Shown: positions 1-8,964 of the stretch, piece after piece
Layout: every line of letters starts with the position of its first letter
Numbering within the stretch: position 1 is the stretch's first letter
Assembly: GCA_026989265.1 (NCBI GenBank)
Contig: JALSJP010000001.1
Coordinates: 186,001-250,000, forward strand
DNA: 64,000 nt
Source of the DNA: Micavibrio sp.
GTDB lineage: Bacteria > Pseudomonadota > Alphaproteobacteria > Micavibrionales > Micavibrionaceae
Direction: 5' to 3'
Made by a program: the position numbers and the translations under genes
The notes under the pieces: model-generated
Told to the model about the DNA's origin: nothing
Seen by the model: the letters and a program-made list of their open reading frames with translations, nothing else
The model's database searches: none

Positions 1-192
1 TCGATGGATATGAGTAAATCTGAGCTTGAGCATTTGAATAAAGAAATACATGATATGCTGGAAAACACATGGACAGATAGCGCGCGCTCAACGCTGGCTA
101 GTTGGATTGGGCTGGTTTATCAAATCACAAATGCAGATAGACAAAAGCAATTTATGGATGGGATTAATCCTGATAATCCTTTAGGAATTTAA
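1..192 (+). CDS. C-terminal end of an unrecognised protein (cut by window edge)
   Basis: The reading frame is open from base 1 to a stop at 190-192, so this is probably the tail of a gene beginning upstream. The visible 60-odd residues are hydrophilic and helical, with no signal peptide, membrane segment or motif I recognise. The methionines at bases 4 and 10 could be internal or could be a real start of a 62-residue protein; no upstream sequence is available to decide. It points toward the tRNA-Asp gene on the opposite strand. Confidence 0.45.
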   Translation, partial: SMDMSKSELEHLNKEIHDMLENTWTDSARSTLASWIGLVYQITNADRQKQFMDGINPDNPLGI

Positions 193-296
193 AGATAGTC
201 ACAGCTTCCTTATTTTTCCTGAACTGACAGACCTTGTTTTCAACCCACGGCACTGCGTAATTGAAATTACTGTATTTTTATTCAAAAGACCTCAAA

Positions 297-373
297 TGGC
301 GCGAGTGACGAGACTTGAACTCGCGGCCTCCGCCGTGACAGGGCGGCGCTCTAACCAACTGAGCTACACCCGC
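297..373 (-). tRNA. tRNA-Asp (GTC)
   Basis: Read on the minus strand, the gene starts GCGGGTG at 373 and ends with an encoded CCA at 299-297 (77 nt). The 7-bp acceptor stem closes (GCGGGTG with CACTCGC, one G-T pair). The D arm (AGCTCAGTTGGTTAGAGC) and T arm (GAGTTCAAGTC) are standard. The anticodon stem CCGCC/GGCGG frames a loop CTGTCAC with anticodon GTC, which reads aspartate codons. It stands alone between the partial gene and ald. Confidence 0.97.
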
Positions 374-416
374 GCATTTGAGATGAGAAATGTTATATAA
401 CTAGCTCCCCCGCTCG

Positions 417-1535
417 TCAAGAAAGAAATTCACTTGAATCCACATATTTCATATCCAAAGCTTCGCCCACTGGTTTATTGGTGATTTTTCCAGCGCAAAC
501 ATTAAGCCCATTTAGGAAATTAGAATCATCGCTAAGCGCTTTTTTCCAGCCATTATCAGCCAAGCGCAAAGCATAAGGCAATACCGAATGATTAAGCGCA
601 AGAGCAGAGCTAAGCGGCACAGCGCCTGGCATATTCGCCACGCAATAATGCAAAACCCCATCAACCACATAAGTAGGCTCGGCGTGCGTAGTGGCCTTGC
701 TAGTCTCAAAGCACCCGCCTTGATCAATGGCAATATCAACCATAACCGCGCCGCGCTTCATGGTGGATAACATATCACGAGTAACCAGCTTTGGCGCAGA
801 AGCCCCTGGTATAAGCACAGCTCCAATCACAAGATCAGCCTCGGTCAATGCGCGTTCCAACGTATCAATATTAGAGTACACAATATTTGCACGCCCGTGG
901 AAATATTCATCCAAAAATCTCATTCGGGTATTTGATCGCTCTAATATAGTTACATTCGCGCCAAGCCCTGTTGCCATTTGCGCGGCGTGAAAGCCAGCCA
1001 CTCCGCCGCCAATAATAAGCACTTCCGCAGGCTTAACGCCCGGAACGCCGCCAATTAAACGACCAAGACCGCCCATATGTTTTTGCAGATTAAACGCGCC
1101 AACTTGAACGGATAAGCGCCCCGCTATCTCGCTCATAGGCTCTAGCAATGGCAGTCCATGACCATCCGCGCCAGTTACCGTTTCATAAGCAATAGCAACG
1201 CAACCCGAATCAATTAAACCTTGAGCTTGCGGCTTGTCTGCTGCTAAATGTAGATAAGTAAATAAGATTTGCCCCTCGCGAAGCATTTTGCATTCCCCCG
1301 CTTGAGGCTCTTTAACCTTGATAATCATGTCAGCTTGTTCAAAAATATCCTTGGCATTATTGGCTATTTTCGCGCCAGCATTTTTGTAATCATCATCGGT
1401 AAAATTAATTCCTAACCCTGCATTGGTTTCAATCAAAACCTCATGACCGCGAGAGGTTAACTCCTTTACCGAAGAAGGCACAAGCCCTACTCTATGTTCG
1501 AGAACTTTAATTTCCTTAGGTACTCCAATTAACAT
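417..1535 (-). CDS. ald: alanine dehydrogenase
   Basis: NAD-dependent alanine dehydrogenase (L-alanine + NAD to pyruvate + ammonia + NADH), a cytosolic enzyme of alanine catabolism or ammonia assimilation. At 372 residues it has the usual length. The N terminus MLIGVPKEIK is the family signature. Lys75 and His96 lie at the positions known as substrate-binding and catalytic residues. The Rossmann motif IIGGGVAG is at about 174-181. The start has a good ribosome site (CAGGAG) eight bases upstream. It lies 21 bases downstream of ispG on the same strand and may be co-transcribed with it, although the two functions are unrelated. Pyridine nucleotide transhydrogenase alpha subunit is a relative, but it lacks this exact N terminus and length. 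Confidence 0.95.
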   Translation of the reverse strand: MLIGVPKEIKVLEHRVGLVPSSVKELTSRGHEVLIETNAGLGINFTDDDYKNAGAKIANNAKDIFEQADMIIKVKEPQAGECKMLREGQILFTYLHLAADKPQAQGLIDSGCVAIAYETVTGADGHGLPLLEPMSEIAGRLSVQVGAFNLQKHMGGLGRLIGGVPGVKPAEVLIIGGGVAGFHAAQMATGLGANVTILERSNTRMRFLDEYFHGRANIVYSNIDTLERALTEADLVIGAVLIPGASAPKLVTRDMLSTMKRGAVMVDIAIDQGGCFETSKATTHAEPTYVVDGVLHYCVANMPGAVPLSSALALNHSVLPYALRLADNGWKKALSDDSNFLNGLNVCAGKITNKPVGEALDMKYVDSSEFLS

Positions 1536-1556
1536 TTTATTTACTCCTGTTTAAAT

Positions 1557-2780
1557 TTAACCAAATTTTTTAATAATATAATCCTCAAGCAAGCCTTGAA
1601 ACTCGCCCGCGATATTATCACCGCGCAGCGTATGAGTTTTCTTACCGTCCATAAATACGGGCGCAATTGGGCTCTCGCCGCTTCCCGGAAGGCTTATACC
1701 AATATCGGCGTGCTTGCTTTCGCCTGGGCCGTTAACGATGCATCCCATCACAGCTATTTTAAGCTCTTCAACGCCGATATACTTACCTGACCATATAGGC
1801 ATTTGCAAGGTGATATAGTTTTGAATATCTTGGGCAAGCTCTTGAAATACAGTGCTGGTTGTGCGCCCGCAACCAGGGCAAGCTGTAACTTCAGGGGCAA
1901 ATGACCTTATATTCAAGGCTTGCAAAATCTCCTGACATACGCGCACTTCTAATGTTCTATCGCCGTTTGGCTCTGGCGTTAGAGACGCTCTAATAGTATC
2001 GCCGATACCTTGATTGAGCAATATCCCCTCACCAAGCGCAGTGGCGACGATGCCTTTGCTGCCCATCCCTGCCTCGGTCAAACCCAAATGCAGCGCATAA
2101 TCAGACCTTTGCGCTAATTCACGATATACCGCTATCAAATCAGAGACACGGCTTACTTTTGCGGATAATATAATTTGATTTTTGGATAGACCGATATTCT
2201 CCGCTTTTTCCGCATTTATAAGGGCAGATTGCACCAAAGTCTCTCGCATTACTTCTTCGGCGGGTAAGGGGTTATCAAGCTTTGAGTTCTCATCCATAAT
2301 CTTGGTTGCTAGGTCTTGATCTAACGACCCCCAATTAACGCCAATGCGAACGGGTTTGTTATGCTCTACGGCTTTTTCGATCATTTGCTCAAATTGAGAA
2401 TCGCGCTTTGCGCCAAAACCTACATTACCTGGATTTATACGGTATTTATCTAAGGCTTGCGCCATATCAGGGTAATCATTAAGTAATGTGTGACCATTAT
2501 AATGAAAGCACCCCGCCAAAGGCACATTTAACCCATTTTTATCCAAGCGATTTTTCAGCTCAATAACGCCTAACGCCGCCGCTTCGTTATTAACTGTTAC
2601 GCGCACAATCTCTGACCCAGCCAAATAAAGCCGCTTTACTTGTTCATAAGTCTTGTCCGTGTCCGCCGTATCTGTATTGGTCATGGACTGCACCACAACA
2701 GGCGCATTGCCGCCTATTACGACGTTACCAACTTTAACGCTATGCGTCTTGTGACGCTTTATTTGTGAAATAGAAACCAT
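1557..2780 (-). CDS. ispG: 4-hydroxy-3-methylbut-2-enyl diphosphate synthase (GcpE/IspG)
   Basis: Penultimate enzyme of the MEP isoprenoid pathway, reducing MEcPP to HMBPP with a [4Fe-4S] cluster. The 407-residue protein is the short bacterial form: an N-terminal TIM barrel (opening [11 protein letters not shown], about 31-41) and a C-terminal cluster domain. The cluster ligands are visible as Cys301 and Cys304 in CPGCGRT and Cys347 in [10 protein letters not shown], followed by Glu354. The start ATG is preceded by GGTAGG. Its dependence on Fe-S clusters connects it to the suf operon near 23-29 kb. It is upstream of ald on the same strand. Confidence 0.97.
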   Translation of the reverse strand: MVSISQIKRHKTHSVKVGNVVIGGNAPVVVQSMTNTDTADTDKTYEQVKRLYLAGSEIVRVTVNNEAAALGVIELKNRLDKNGLNVPLAGCFHYNGHTLLNDYPDMAQALDKYRINPGNVGFGAKRDSQFEQMIEKAVEHNKPVRIGVNWGSLDQDLATKIMDENSKLDNPLPAEEVMRETLVQSALINAEKAENIGLSKNQIILSAKVSRVSDLIAVYRELAQRSDYALHLGLTEAGMGSKGIVATALGEGILLNQGIGDTIRASLTPEPNGDRTLEVRVCQEILQALNIRSFAPEVTACPGCGRTTSTVFQELAQDIQNYITLQMPIWSGKYIGVEELKIAVMGCIVNGPGESKHADIGISLPGSGESPIAPVFMDGKKTHTLRGDNIAGEFQGLLEDYIIKKFG

Positions 2781-2908
2781 GCCTACCTTTTAATATAATA
2801 TTGTGATTAGAGCAAACGGCATTTATGTACGGCTAGGAAAATGAGGTGAAGCGTATTTTTATACGTGATCCGAAATTTGACAACGTTCGTACTTGAATGC
2901 TGGAAGTT

Positions 2909-4093
2909 CTAATAAAACGCCTGTAATCCTGTTATAGCTCTTCCCAAAATAAGAGCATGAATATCGTGCGTACCTTCATAAGTATTAACCGATTCCAAAT
3001 TACACATATGGCGCATTATATGAAACTCATCAGATATGCCATTACCGCCATGCATATCACGTGACATTCGCGCAATATCAAGAGCTTTGCCGCAATTATT
3101 GCGCTTAATCATTGATATCATTTCGGGGGCAAAATTATTTTGATCCATAAGCCGCCCGACTTGCAAGGCTGCTTGCAATCCCAGCGCGATATCTGTTTGC
3201 ATATCGGCGAGCTTTTTTTGCACAAGTTGGTTTTGCGCTAGCGGTCTATCAAATTGCTTGCGATCAAGCGTATAGCTCCTTGCCGCTGCAAAGCAAAACT
3301 CTGCCGCGCCCATAACTCCCCATGCAATGCCATAGCGCGCGCGGTTCAAACATTCAAATGGGCCTTTAAGCCCGCTAGCATTTGGAAGTAAGTTTTCTTC
3401 AGGAACAAAAACCTCGTCCATAACAATCTCACCCGTTATAGATGTTCTAAGCGATAGCTTGCCACCGATTTTCGGAGTTGATAGACCTTCTATGCCTTTT
3501 TCTAATATAAAGCCTTTAATATCACCATCATGCGCCGCAGATTTCGCCCAAATTATAAATATATCTGCAATCGGGGAATTACTAATCCACATTTTAGCGC
3601 CATTTAGTTTATACCCGCCATCAACTTTTTCCGCTCTAGTAGTCATGCCCGAAGGGTCAGATCCAGAATCAGGCTCGGTCAAACCAAAACAACCGATCAA
3701 ATCACCTATAGCAAGCTTTGGCAGATATTCCATGCGCTGCTCTTCACTGCCCCAAGCATAGATAGGATACATAACCAGCGAAGATTGCACAGATAAAGCC
3801 GAGCGATAGCCAGAGTCTACGCGCTCAATCTCCCGCGCTATTAATCCATATGAAACATAACTAACTCCAGCGCAGCCATATTTTTCGGGCAAGGTCGAGC
3901 CCAGCAAGCCAAGCTCGCCCATTTCTTTTAACATATCAGGATCAAAGCTATCATCTCTATAAGCTTGCAATGCCCTTGGCTGAAGCTTGTCTTGGGCATA
4001 GCTCCGCGCCATATCGCGAATTGCGCGCTCCTCATCACTTAAAAGCGTATCTAATAACAAAGGGTCTTCCCATTGAAAAACTGAATTGCTCAT
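2909..4093 (-). CDS. gcdH: acyl-CoA dehydrogenase, glutaryl-CoA dehydrogenase type
   Basis: FAD-dependent acyl-CoA dehydrogenase; the closest family by sequence pattern is glutaryl-CoA dehydrogenase (oxidation and decarboxylation of glutaryl-CoA to crotonyl-CoA in lysine/tryptophan breakdown). At 394 residues it has the standard length. The N terminus [20 protein letters not shown] is typical of GcdH. The FAD/substrate segment [30 protein letters not shown] and the terminal [14 protein letters not shown] are present; the catalytic base is Glu373 of YEGTH. The start has AAGG upstream. It is divergent from the E1-fusion operon across 66 bases, so both promoters must sit in that gap or in the neighbouring starts. 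The exact acyl-CoA substrate is inferred from family resemblance. Confidence 0.85.
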   Translation of the reverse strand: MSNSVFQWEDPLLLDTLLSDEERAIRDMARSYAQDKLQPRALQAYRDDSFDPDMLKEMGELGLLGSTLPEKYGCAGVSYVSYGLIAREIERVDSGYRSALSVQSSLVMYPIYAWGSEEQRMEYLPKLAIGDLIGCFGLTEPDSGSDPSGMTTRAEKVDGGYKLNGAKMWISNSPIADIFIIWAKSAAHDGDIKGFILEKGIEGLSTPKIGGKLSLRTSITGEIVMDEVFVPEENLLPNASGLKGPFECLNRARYGIAWGVMGAAEFCFAAARSYTLDRKQFDRPLAQNQLVQKKLADMQTDIALGLQAALQVGRLMDQNNFAPEMISMIKRNNCGKALDIARMSRDMHGGNGISDEFHIMRHMCNLESVNTYEGTHDIHALILGRAITGLQAFY

Positions 4094-4159
4094 TATTTTG
4101 TTCCCTTGTTATAACCAACAAAACTATACAACAGCATAGGCAAATGTTAAAGTATTCTA

Positions 4160-6331
4160 ATGAGCGATAGAGCAAAAATAATCCATGAAAATTTTCTATC
4201 CGGCGTTAAAAATGAAGATTTTCCTGATACAAACATTATTAGCCCTGCAAATGTTGGGCTTAGTAATTCGCAATTTGTCGAGATATTCGAAAGCCAAATA
4301 TTAAGCCGCCGCCTTGATATGCAATCCCGCGAATTGCAAGCTATTGGCGAGGGGTTCTACACTATCGGAAGTGCGGGGCATGAAGGAAATGCAGCCGTAG
4401 CAGCCGCGCTTAATATTAAAGATATGGCATTCTTGCATTACCGTGATGCTGCATTTTTTATACAAAGATCAAAACAACTAGCAGGGCAAACCCCGCTTTG
4501 GGATATGCTTCTAAGCTTTACCGCCTCTAGCGATGATCCAATATCCGCAGGTCGTCATAAAGTATTGGGAAGCAAAGCCCTTAACATTCCACCACAAACC
4601 AGCACTATTGCATCGCACCTGCCCAAAGCAGTTGGCGCGGCGTACAGCCTTAACCTTATGAATAAATCGAATGACCTTATATATTGCTCATTCGGTGATG
4701 GCTCGGTTAATCATTCAACTGCGGGGGGCGCATTTAACTCTGCTTGTTGGGCGGCATATCAGGGCGCAGCCATGCCTATCATGTTTTTATGTGAGGATAA
4801 TAATATAGCCATATCCACCCCTACTCCTAATAACTGGATATATAATAATTTTAGCAACCGCCCTGCCCTTAAATATTTTCACTGTAATGGGCTTAATGCA
4901 CTTGAGACTTATAAAGTAGTCAAAGAAGCGGCTATTTATGCCAGAGCCAATAAATCCCCTGTATTTGTGCATAAAAAATGCGTGCGTTTTCTTGGTCACG
5001 CTGGCGCGGACGTACAAACAGCATATATGAGCAAAGAGCAAATTGAACGCGGCGAAGCTAATGATCCGCTGCTACATAGCGCTAACCTGCTTATCCAAAA
5101 TAATATTTTAACTCCCGCGCAGATATTATATATTTACAATGAAATTGGCAAGCGAGTATCTGCCGCAGCAAAGCAAGTTATAAAACGCCCAAAACTCACA
5201 ACTTCTAAAGATGTGCAGGCAAGTATTATTCCGCCGCCTCTAATAATGTCATCCCGAGAGAAGCCGAGGGATCTTAAGGTCTCTCCACAAGGTCGAGATG
5301 ACAATGTTTTTGACAAAAAACCACAACATATGGCGAGGCTTATAAATTGGGCGTTACATGACTTAATGCTTGAACATGATAACATCGTAATGATGGGCGA
5401 AGATATTGCGCAAAAAGGCGGAGTTTATAACGTCACTGCTAAGCTTCATGAAAAATTCGGGGCAAGGCGCGTTATTAATACCCCGATTGATGAGCAAACC
5501 ATATTGGGGCTAGCCATTGGCATGGCGCATAACAATATTCTTCCCATTCCTGAAATACAGTTTCTTGCCTACCTCCATAATGCAGAAGACCAGCTTCGCG
5601 GCGAGGCGGCAACTCTTAGCTTTTTTTCCAATGGGCAATATACAAATCCTATGGTTATTCGCATTGCGGGGCTTGCCTATCAAAAAGGCTTTGGTGGGCA
5701 TTTTCATAATGATAATAGCTTTGCTGTGCTGCGCGATATTCCGGGTATTATCATAGCATGTCCATCTAATGGCGCGGACGCGGTCGCTATGATGCGCGAG
5801 GCGGTGCGGCTAGCCCGCGAGGAGCAGCGCGTTATCGTATTTTTAGAGCCAATAGCCCTATATATGACTCGCGATCTGCACGCGGATAAAGACGGGCTTT
5901 GGACTGCCAAATATGCAGATACCAAACCAATAGCCATTGGTGATATCCATGTCCACGGTAAAGGCAAAGAGCTTTGCATACTCACATATGGCAATGGATA
6001 TTATCTATCCCGCCAAGCTGGAAAGATTTTAGAAGATGAGCATAATATAAAACTTCGCATTATAGATATGCGCTGGCTAGCCCCGCTTAATGAGGAGGCA
6101 ATCCTTAACGCAATCAAGCCTTGCAGCCATGTGTTAATCGTTGATGAATGCCGCAGAACTGGTTCTATCAGTGAAGCATTAATGACTATGATAATGGAAA
6201 ATTCTGCGCCATTGCCAAAGCTTGAACGCCTAACGGCGGATGATTGCTTTATCCCGCTGGGCAAGGCTTATGCTGTCACACTTCCAAGCAAGGATAAAAT
6301 CATAGCGCACGCGCTGGAGCTTATATCATGA
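4160..6331 (+). CDS. fused alpha-beta 2-oxoacid dehydrogenase E1 (branched-chain type)
   Basis: Thiamine-diphosphate-dependent E1 component carrying both subunits in one 723-residue chain; families of this type decarboxylate 2-oxoacids and pass the acyl group to a lipoyl E2. Residues ~40-345 are the alpha part, with SAGHEGNAA, AGRHKVLGS and the TPP/Mg motif GDGSVNHSTAGG (179-190) ending in EDNNIAIS. Residues ~390-720 are the beta part, with MGEDIAQKGGVY, NTPIDEQ and GGHFHNDNS. Between them sits a short linker containing a palindromic repeat that adds 19 codons in frame (residues about 363-381). The next gene overlaps by four bases (ATGA), so the two are translationally coupled. No E2 or E3 gene is in the window. 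It resembles branched-chain oxoacid E1 more than pyruvate E1, but the substrate is not determined. Confidence 0.85.
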   Translation: MSDRAKIIHENFLSGVKNEDFPDTNIISPANVGLSNSQFVEIFESQILSRRLDMQSRELQAIGEGFYTIGSAGHEGNAAVAAALNIKDMAFLHYRDAAFFIQRSKQLAGQTPLWDMLLSFTASSDDPISAGRHKVLGSKALNIPPQTSTIASHLPKAVGAAYSLNLMNKSNDLIYCSFGDGSVNHSTAGGAFNSACWAAYQGAAMPIMFLCEDNNIAISTPTPNNWIYNNFSNRPALKYFHCNGLNALETYKVVKEAAIYARANKSPVFVHKKCVRFLGHAGADVQTAYMSKEQIERGEANDPLLHSANLLIQNNILTPAQILYIYNEIGKRVSAAAKQVIKRPKLTTSKDVQASIIPPPLIMSSREKPRDLKVSPQGRDDNVFDKKPQHMARLINWALHDLMLEHDNIVMMGEDIAQKGGVYNVTAKLHEKFGARRVINTPIDEQTILGLAIGMAHNNILPIPEIQFLAYLHNAEDQLRGEAATLSFFSNGQYTNPMVIRIAGLAYQKGFGGHFHNDNSFAVLRDIPGIIIACPSNGADAVAMMREAVRLAREEQRVIVFLEPIALYMTRDLHADKDGLWTAKYADTKPIAIGDIHVHGKGKELCILTYGNGYYLSRQAGKILEDEHNIKLRIIDMRWLAPLNEEAILNAIKPCSHVLIVDECRRTGSISEALMTMIMENSAPLPKLERLTADDCFIPLGKAYAVTLPSKDKIIAHALELIS
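5247..5303. repeat. REP/RPE-like palindromic element inside the E1 reading frame
   Basis: The left arm TGTCATCCCGA (5247-5257) and right arm TCGAGATGACA (5293-5303) are inverted copies with one mismatch. The interior contains GAAGCCGAGGGATCTT, a familiar core of bacterial intergenic palindromic repeats. The unit is 57 bases, exactly 19 codons, and keeps the frame open. It encodes a polar, charged peptide (SSREKPRDLKVSPQGRDDN) in the linker between the alpha and beta halves. This parallels Rickettsia palindromic elements found inside genes. No transposase of the RAYT type is present in the window. Confidence 0.8.
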
Positions 6332-7392
6332 GAAAAAGAGCATTAGTAATTGCCGCTGGCAGAGGAACTTACAACAAATCAGAGCTTGGATATTTATATA
6401 AGCATCACTCGGATAGGCTAGAGTTTATCTCTATGATTGATGAATATCGAAGCTCGCAAAACCAAGTAACTATAACGGATTTAGACCAAGCCCCCGCATA
6501 CTCCATTAAGACGCACACGCGCGGAGATAACGCCTCACCCCTTATATATGCTTGCGCTTATGGCGATTATATGTCGATAGATCAAGATAAGTTTGATATA
6601 GTAGCCATTACTGGTAATTCTATGGGCTGGTATATCGCGCTTGGCTGCGGCGGTGCGCTATCCGAGCTAAGCACGCTCAGGCTCATAAATACTATGGGAA
6701 CGATGATGCAAAGCGAGCTTATCGGCGGGCAGTTAATCTATCCTATTATGGATGATAATTGGCGCATAATTGATGGTAAGCGCGAAGAGATTATGCAGAT
6801 CATTAATAAATGCGGTGCATATATATCCATAGAGCTTGGCGGATTTATCGTATTTGGCGGAAGTGATAAAACTATCAAAGCATTGCATAAACGATTACCA
6901 TCAGTGCAAGAACGCTTTCCGCTTATTCTGCCCAACCATGCGGCTTTTCATACGCCGCTACAAAAACCTATATCAGATAAAGCCTTGGATATATTTAAAA
7001 GTGATATGTTTGGCTCTCCTCATATTCCATTAATTGATGGGCGGGGGCATATATGGAGGTCTCATGCAACGGATAACAAAGCAATATATGACTACACGCT
7101 TGCTCATCAAGTCTGCGAATATTATGACTTCACCCGCGCGGTTCACGTTGGTATGAAAGAATTTGCCCCTGATTGCATTATAATATTAGGGGCAGGAACA
7201 ACATTAGGCGGGGCGGTGGCTCAAAGCCTTATCCAAATTAATTGGGACGGGCTGTCTTGCAAAAAAGATTTCACCAAACGCCAAGAAAGTGATAACCCCA
7301 TAATCTATGCAATGGGAATTGATGAGCAGCGCGAAAATGTAATGATACGTAATTCAGGCAAGAAGAGCTGGCTAAACAGACCAAAAATTTAA
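6328..7392 (+). CDS. FabD-like acyltransferase-domain protein
   Basis: 354-residue protein with the malonyl-CoA:ACP transacylase fold. The nucleophile elbow is GNSMGW, with N replacing the His of the usual GHSxG, and the serine retained. A following segment resembles the arginine-containing helix (LRLINTMGTMMQSE), and the active-site histidine lies in NHAAFHTPLQ. The C-terminal GAGTTLGG matches the family's substrate-proximal loop. It starts within the stop of the fused E1 gene (ATGA overlap), which implies linked function, perhaps moving an acyl group made by E1 chemistry to a carrier. A true FabD is about 310 residues with GHSLGE; the altered elbow and longer chain suggest a specialised acyltransferase rather than the housekeeping FabD. 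The substrate is unknown. Confidence 0.7.
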   Translation: MRKRALVIAAGRGTYNKSELGYLYKHHSDRLEFISMIDEYRSSQNQVTITDLDQAPAYSIKTHTRGDNASPLIYACAYGDYMSIDQDKFDIVAITGNSMGWYIALGCGGALSELSTLRLINTMGTMMQSELIGGQLIYPIMDDNWRIIDGKREEIMQIINKCGAYISIELGGFIVFGGSDKTIKALHKRLPSVQERFPLILPNHAAFHTPLQKPISDKALDIFKSDMFGSPHIPLIDGRGHIWRSHATDNKAIYDYTLAHQVCEYYDFTRAVHVGMKEFAPDCIIILGAGTTLGGAVAQSLIQINWDGLSCKKDFTKRQESDNPIIYAMGIDEQRENVMIRNSGKKSWLNRPKI

Positions 7393-7406
7393 GGCTAATT
7401 AATAAT

Positions 7407-8123
7407 ATGATATCAATAATATTGTCAAACCCGCAAATGGGAGAAAATATAGGGGCGGCGGCGCGATCCATGCTTAATTTTGGGCTTACCGACTTGCGCC
7501 TTGTAAATCCGCGTGATGGCTGGCCTAATGAGCGGGCAATAACTCTATCTTCGGGCGCGTTTGACGTTATAAAGCCTAGAGTTTTTGATAACCTATCAGA
7601 TGCGATTGGCGATTTGCATTTCACCTTTGCCACAACGGCGCGGCGGCGCGACATGATAAAGCCTGAATTTTTACCTATGAGCGCGGCTATCGAGGGGAAG
7701 GCTCGCATTGCTCAAAATCAGAATATTGGGGTTATTTTCGGGGCAGAGCGAACGGGGCTTCTCAATGATGAGATATCACAAACTCAAGCTATAATAACCA
7801 TTCCAACAAACCCCGAATTCCCGTCAATCAACCTTGGGCAAGCCGTGCTTTTAATTGCTTATGAATGGGCAAAGCAGCACCCTATAAATGCTAACCTTGA
7901 TATGGGAGGCAGCTTCCCCGCCAAGCAAAGTGAGGTGAATAACTTTATATCACGCCTTGAAAATGACTTGGAAGAGCGCAAATATTTCCGCTCCGAAGAT
8001 TTGCGTGCAACAATGAAACGTAATATACAAAATCTTTTTACAAGAGCAGATATAAGCGATCAAGAGCTTCGCACACTTCATGGAATATTATCTGCCTTGC
8101 GCGGCAACAAAAATTCCAAATAA
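7407..8123 (+). CDS. trmJ: tRNA (cytidine/uridine-2'-O-)-methyltransferase, TrmJ type
   Basis: SPOUT-class RNA methyltransferase of the SpoU/TrmH superfamily, expected to methylate the 2'-O of nucleotide 32 in the tRNA anticodon loop with SAM. All three family motifs are visible: NPQMGENIGAAARSMLNFGL near the N terminus, IGVIFGAERTGLLNDE in the middle, and IPTNPEFPSINLGQAV forming the knotted cofactor site. At 238 residues it has the normal TrmJ length, and the C-terminal helical tail is characteristic of TrmJ rather than TrmH or TrmL. It follows the acyltransferase gene by 14 bases on the same strand and may ride on that operon. It converges on rpsD. Confidence 0.88.
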   Translation: MISIILSNPQMGENIGAAARSMLNFGLTDLRLVNPRDGWPNERAITLSSGAFDVIKPRVFDNLSDAIGDLHFTFATTARRRDMIKPEFLPMSAAIEGKARIAQNQNIGVIFGAERTGLLNDEISQTQAIITIPTNPEFPSINLGQAVLLIAYEWAKQHPINANLDMGGSFPAKQSEVNNFISRLENDLEERKYFRSEDLRATMKRNIQNLFTRADISDQELRTLHGILSALRGNKNSK

Positions 8124-8144
8124 AAAAAGCCACCTGAAGGAGGC
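8122..8144 (-). terminator. intrinsic terminator of rpsD
   Basis: On the minus strand GCCTCCT-TC-AGGTGGC forms a 7-bp stem with one mismatch, followed directly by a run of seven T. It lies about 40 bases past the rpsD stop, in the 61-base gap between convergent trmJ and rpsD. It also overlaps the trmJ stop codon region. Confidence 0.75.
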
Positions 8145-8184
8145 GACTTCCTTTTATATGATAAATTAAAGCAAAGAACGAAGA

Positions 8185-8796
8185 CTACCTTGAATAAAAT
8201 TCAACAATCAAGTTGAGTTCCATTTGAACAGGGTACGGAATCTCATCCAAAGCTGGAATACGAAGGAATGTAGCCTTAAGACCTTTAAGGTCAGCTTCAA
8301 TATATTCAGGAACTTCACGCTCACCTGATTCCACAGAAATAGTTACCATTGGGATTTTCTTGGAGTTTTCGCGAACCTCAACAACGTCACCTTCTTTTAC
8401 TTGATATGAAGGAATATTAACAACCTTGCCATTCACTGTCACATGTTTGTGATTAACAAACTGACGCGCAGCAAATACAGTTGGAACAAATAATGCGCGG
8501 TAGATAACCGCGTCTAGGCGGCGCTCTAAAAGACCTACAAGGTTTTGACCTGTATCACCTTTTATGCGTTTTGCTTCTTTGAAATAGCGGCGGAATTGTT
8601 TTTCACCAATTGAACCATAATAGCCTTTAAGCTTTTGCTTGGCAAATAGCTGTAATCCATAATCAGTAGGCTTAGAGCGACGTGCGCCATGCATACCCGG
8701 CGCTGTTTGACGTTTGTTAACAGGTGATTTTGGGCGACCCCAGATATTTTCGCCAAGACGGCGATCAATTTTATGTTTAGCTTGAATTCTACTCAT
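8185..8796 (-). CDS. rpsD: 30S ribosomal protein S4
   Basis: Primary 16S rRNA-binding protein that nucleates 30S assembly. The 203-residue chain has the standard layout: the N-terminal S4 domain ([20 protein letters not shown]), [14 protein letters not shown], and the RNA-binding S4 fold [20 protein letters not shown] in the middle. This is the cysteine-free (C-minus) form without an N-terminal zinc site. It is monocistronic here, away from the alpha operon, as is common in alphaproteobacteria. It has its own promoter with a ~94-base leader upstream and an intrinsic terminator downstream. Confidence 0.98.
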   Translation of the reverse strand: MSRIQAKHKIDRRLGENIWGRPKSPVNKRQTAPGMHGARRSKPTDYGLQLFAKQKLKGYYGSIGEKQFRRYFKEAKRIKGDTGQNLVGLLERRLDAVIYRALFVPTVFAARQFVNHKHVTVNGKVVNIPSYQVKEGDVVEVRENSKKIPMVTISVESGEREVPEYIEADLKGLKATFLRIPALDEIPYPVQMELNLIVEFYSR

Positions 8797-8896
8797 AGCT
8801 TTTTCCTTATTTAATTGTCTCGATAGACCGCATTAGGTTTGAGATACAAAGCTCAACGGAAGGCACCGCGCCCTCTCTTTCTCGAGAATGCTGTGT

Positions 8897-8924
8897 TTTA
8901 TATAGATTTACCTATAAAAGTCAA
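8897..8924 (-). promoter_or_regulatory. vegetative promoter of rpsD
   Basis: On the minus strand, TTGACT (924-919) and TATAAA (902-897) are separated by 16 bases, close to a sigma-70 consensus. Transcription would begin near 8890, giving a leader of about 94 bases before the rpsD start. The leader contains GTCTatcgAGAC, a small potential hairpin. Confidence 0.6.
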
Positions 8925-8964
8925 ATATTTTTTATTATTGGATGCATAATAAAGAGGTGATACT

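Noticed and set aside
5134-5385. Minus-strand ORFs inside the fused E1
   Set aside because: They are frame shadows of a strong coding gene and have no ribosome sites or recognisable product.
7250-7730. A 145-residue minus-strand frame over the acyltransferase/trmJ junction
   Set aside because: It overlaps two well-supported plus-strand genes with full motifs and has no family resemblance.
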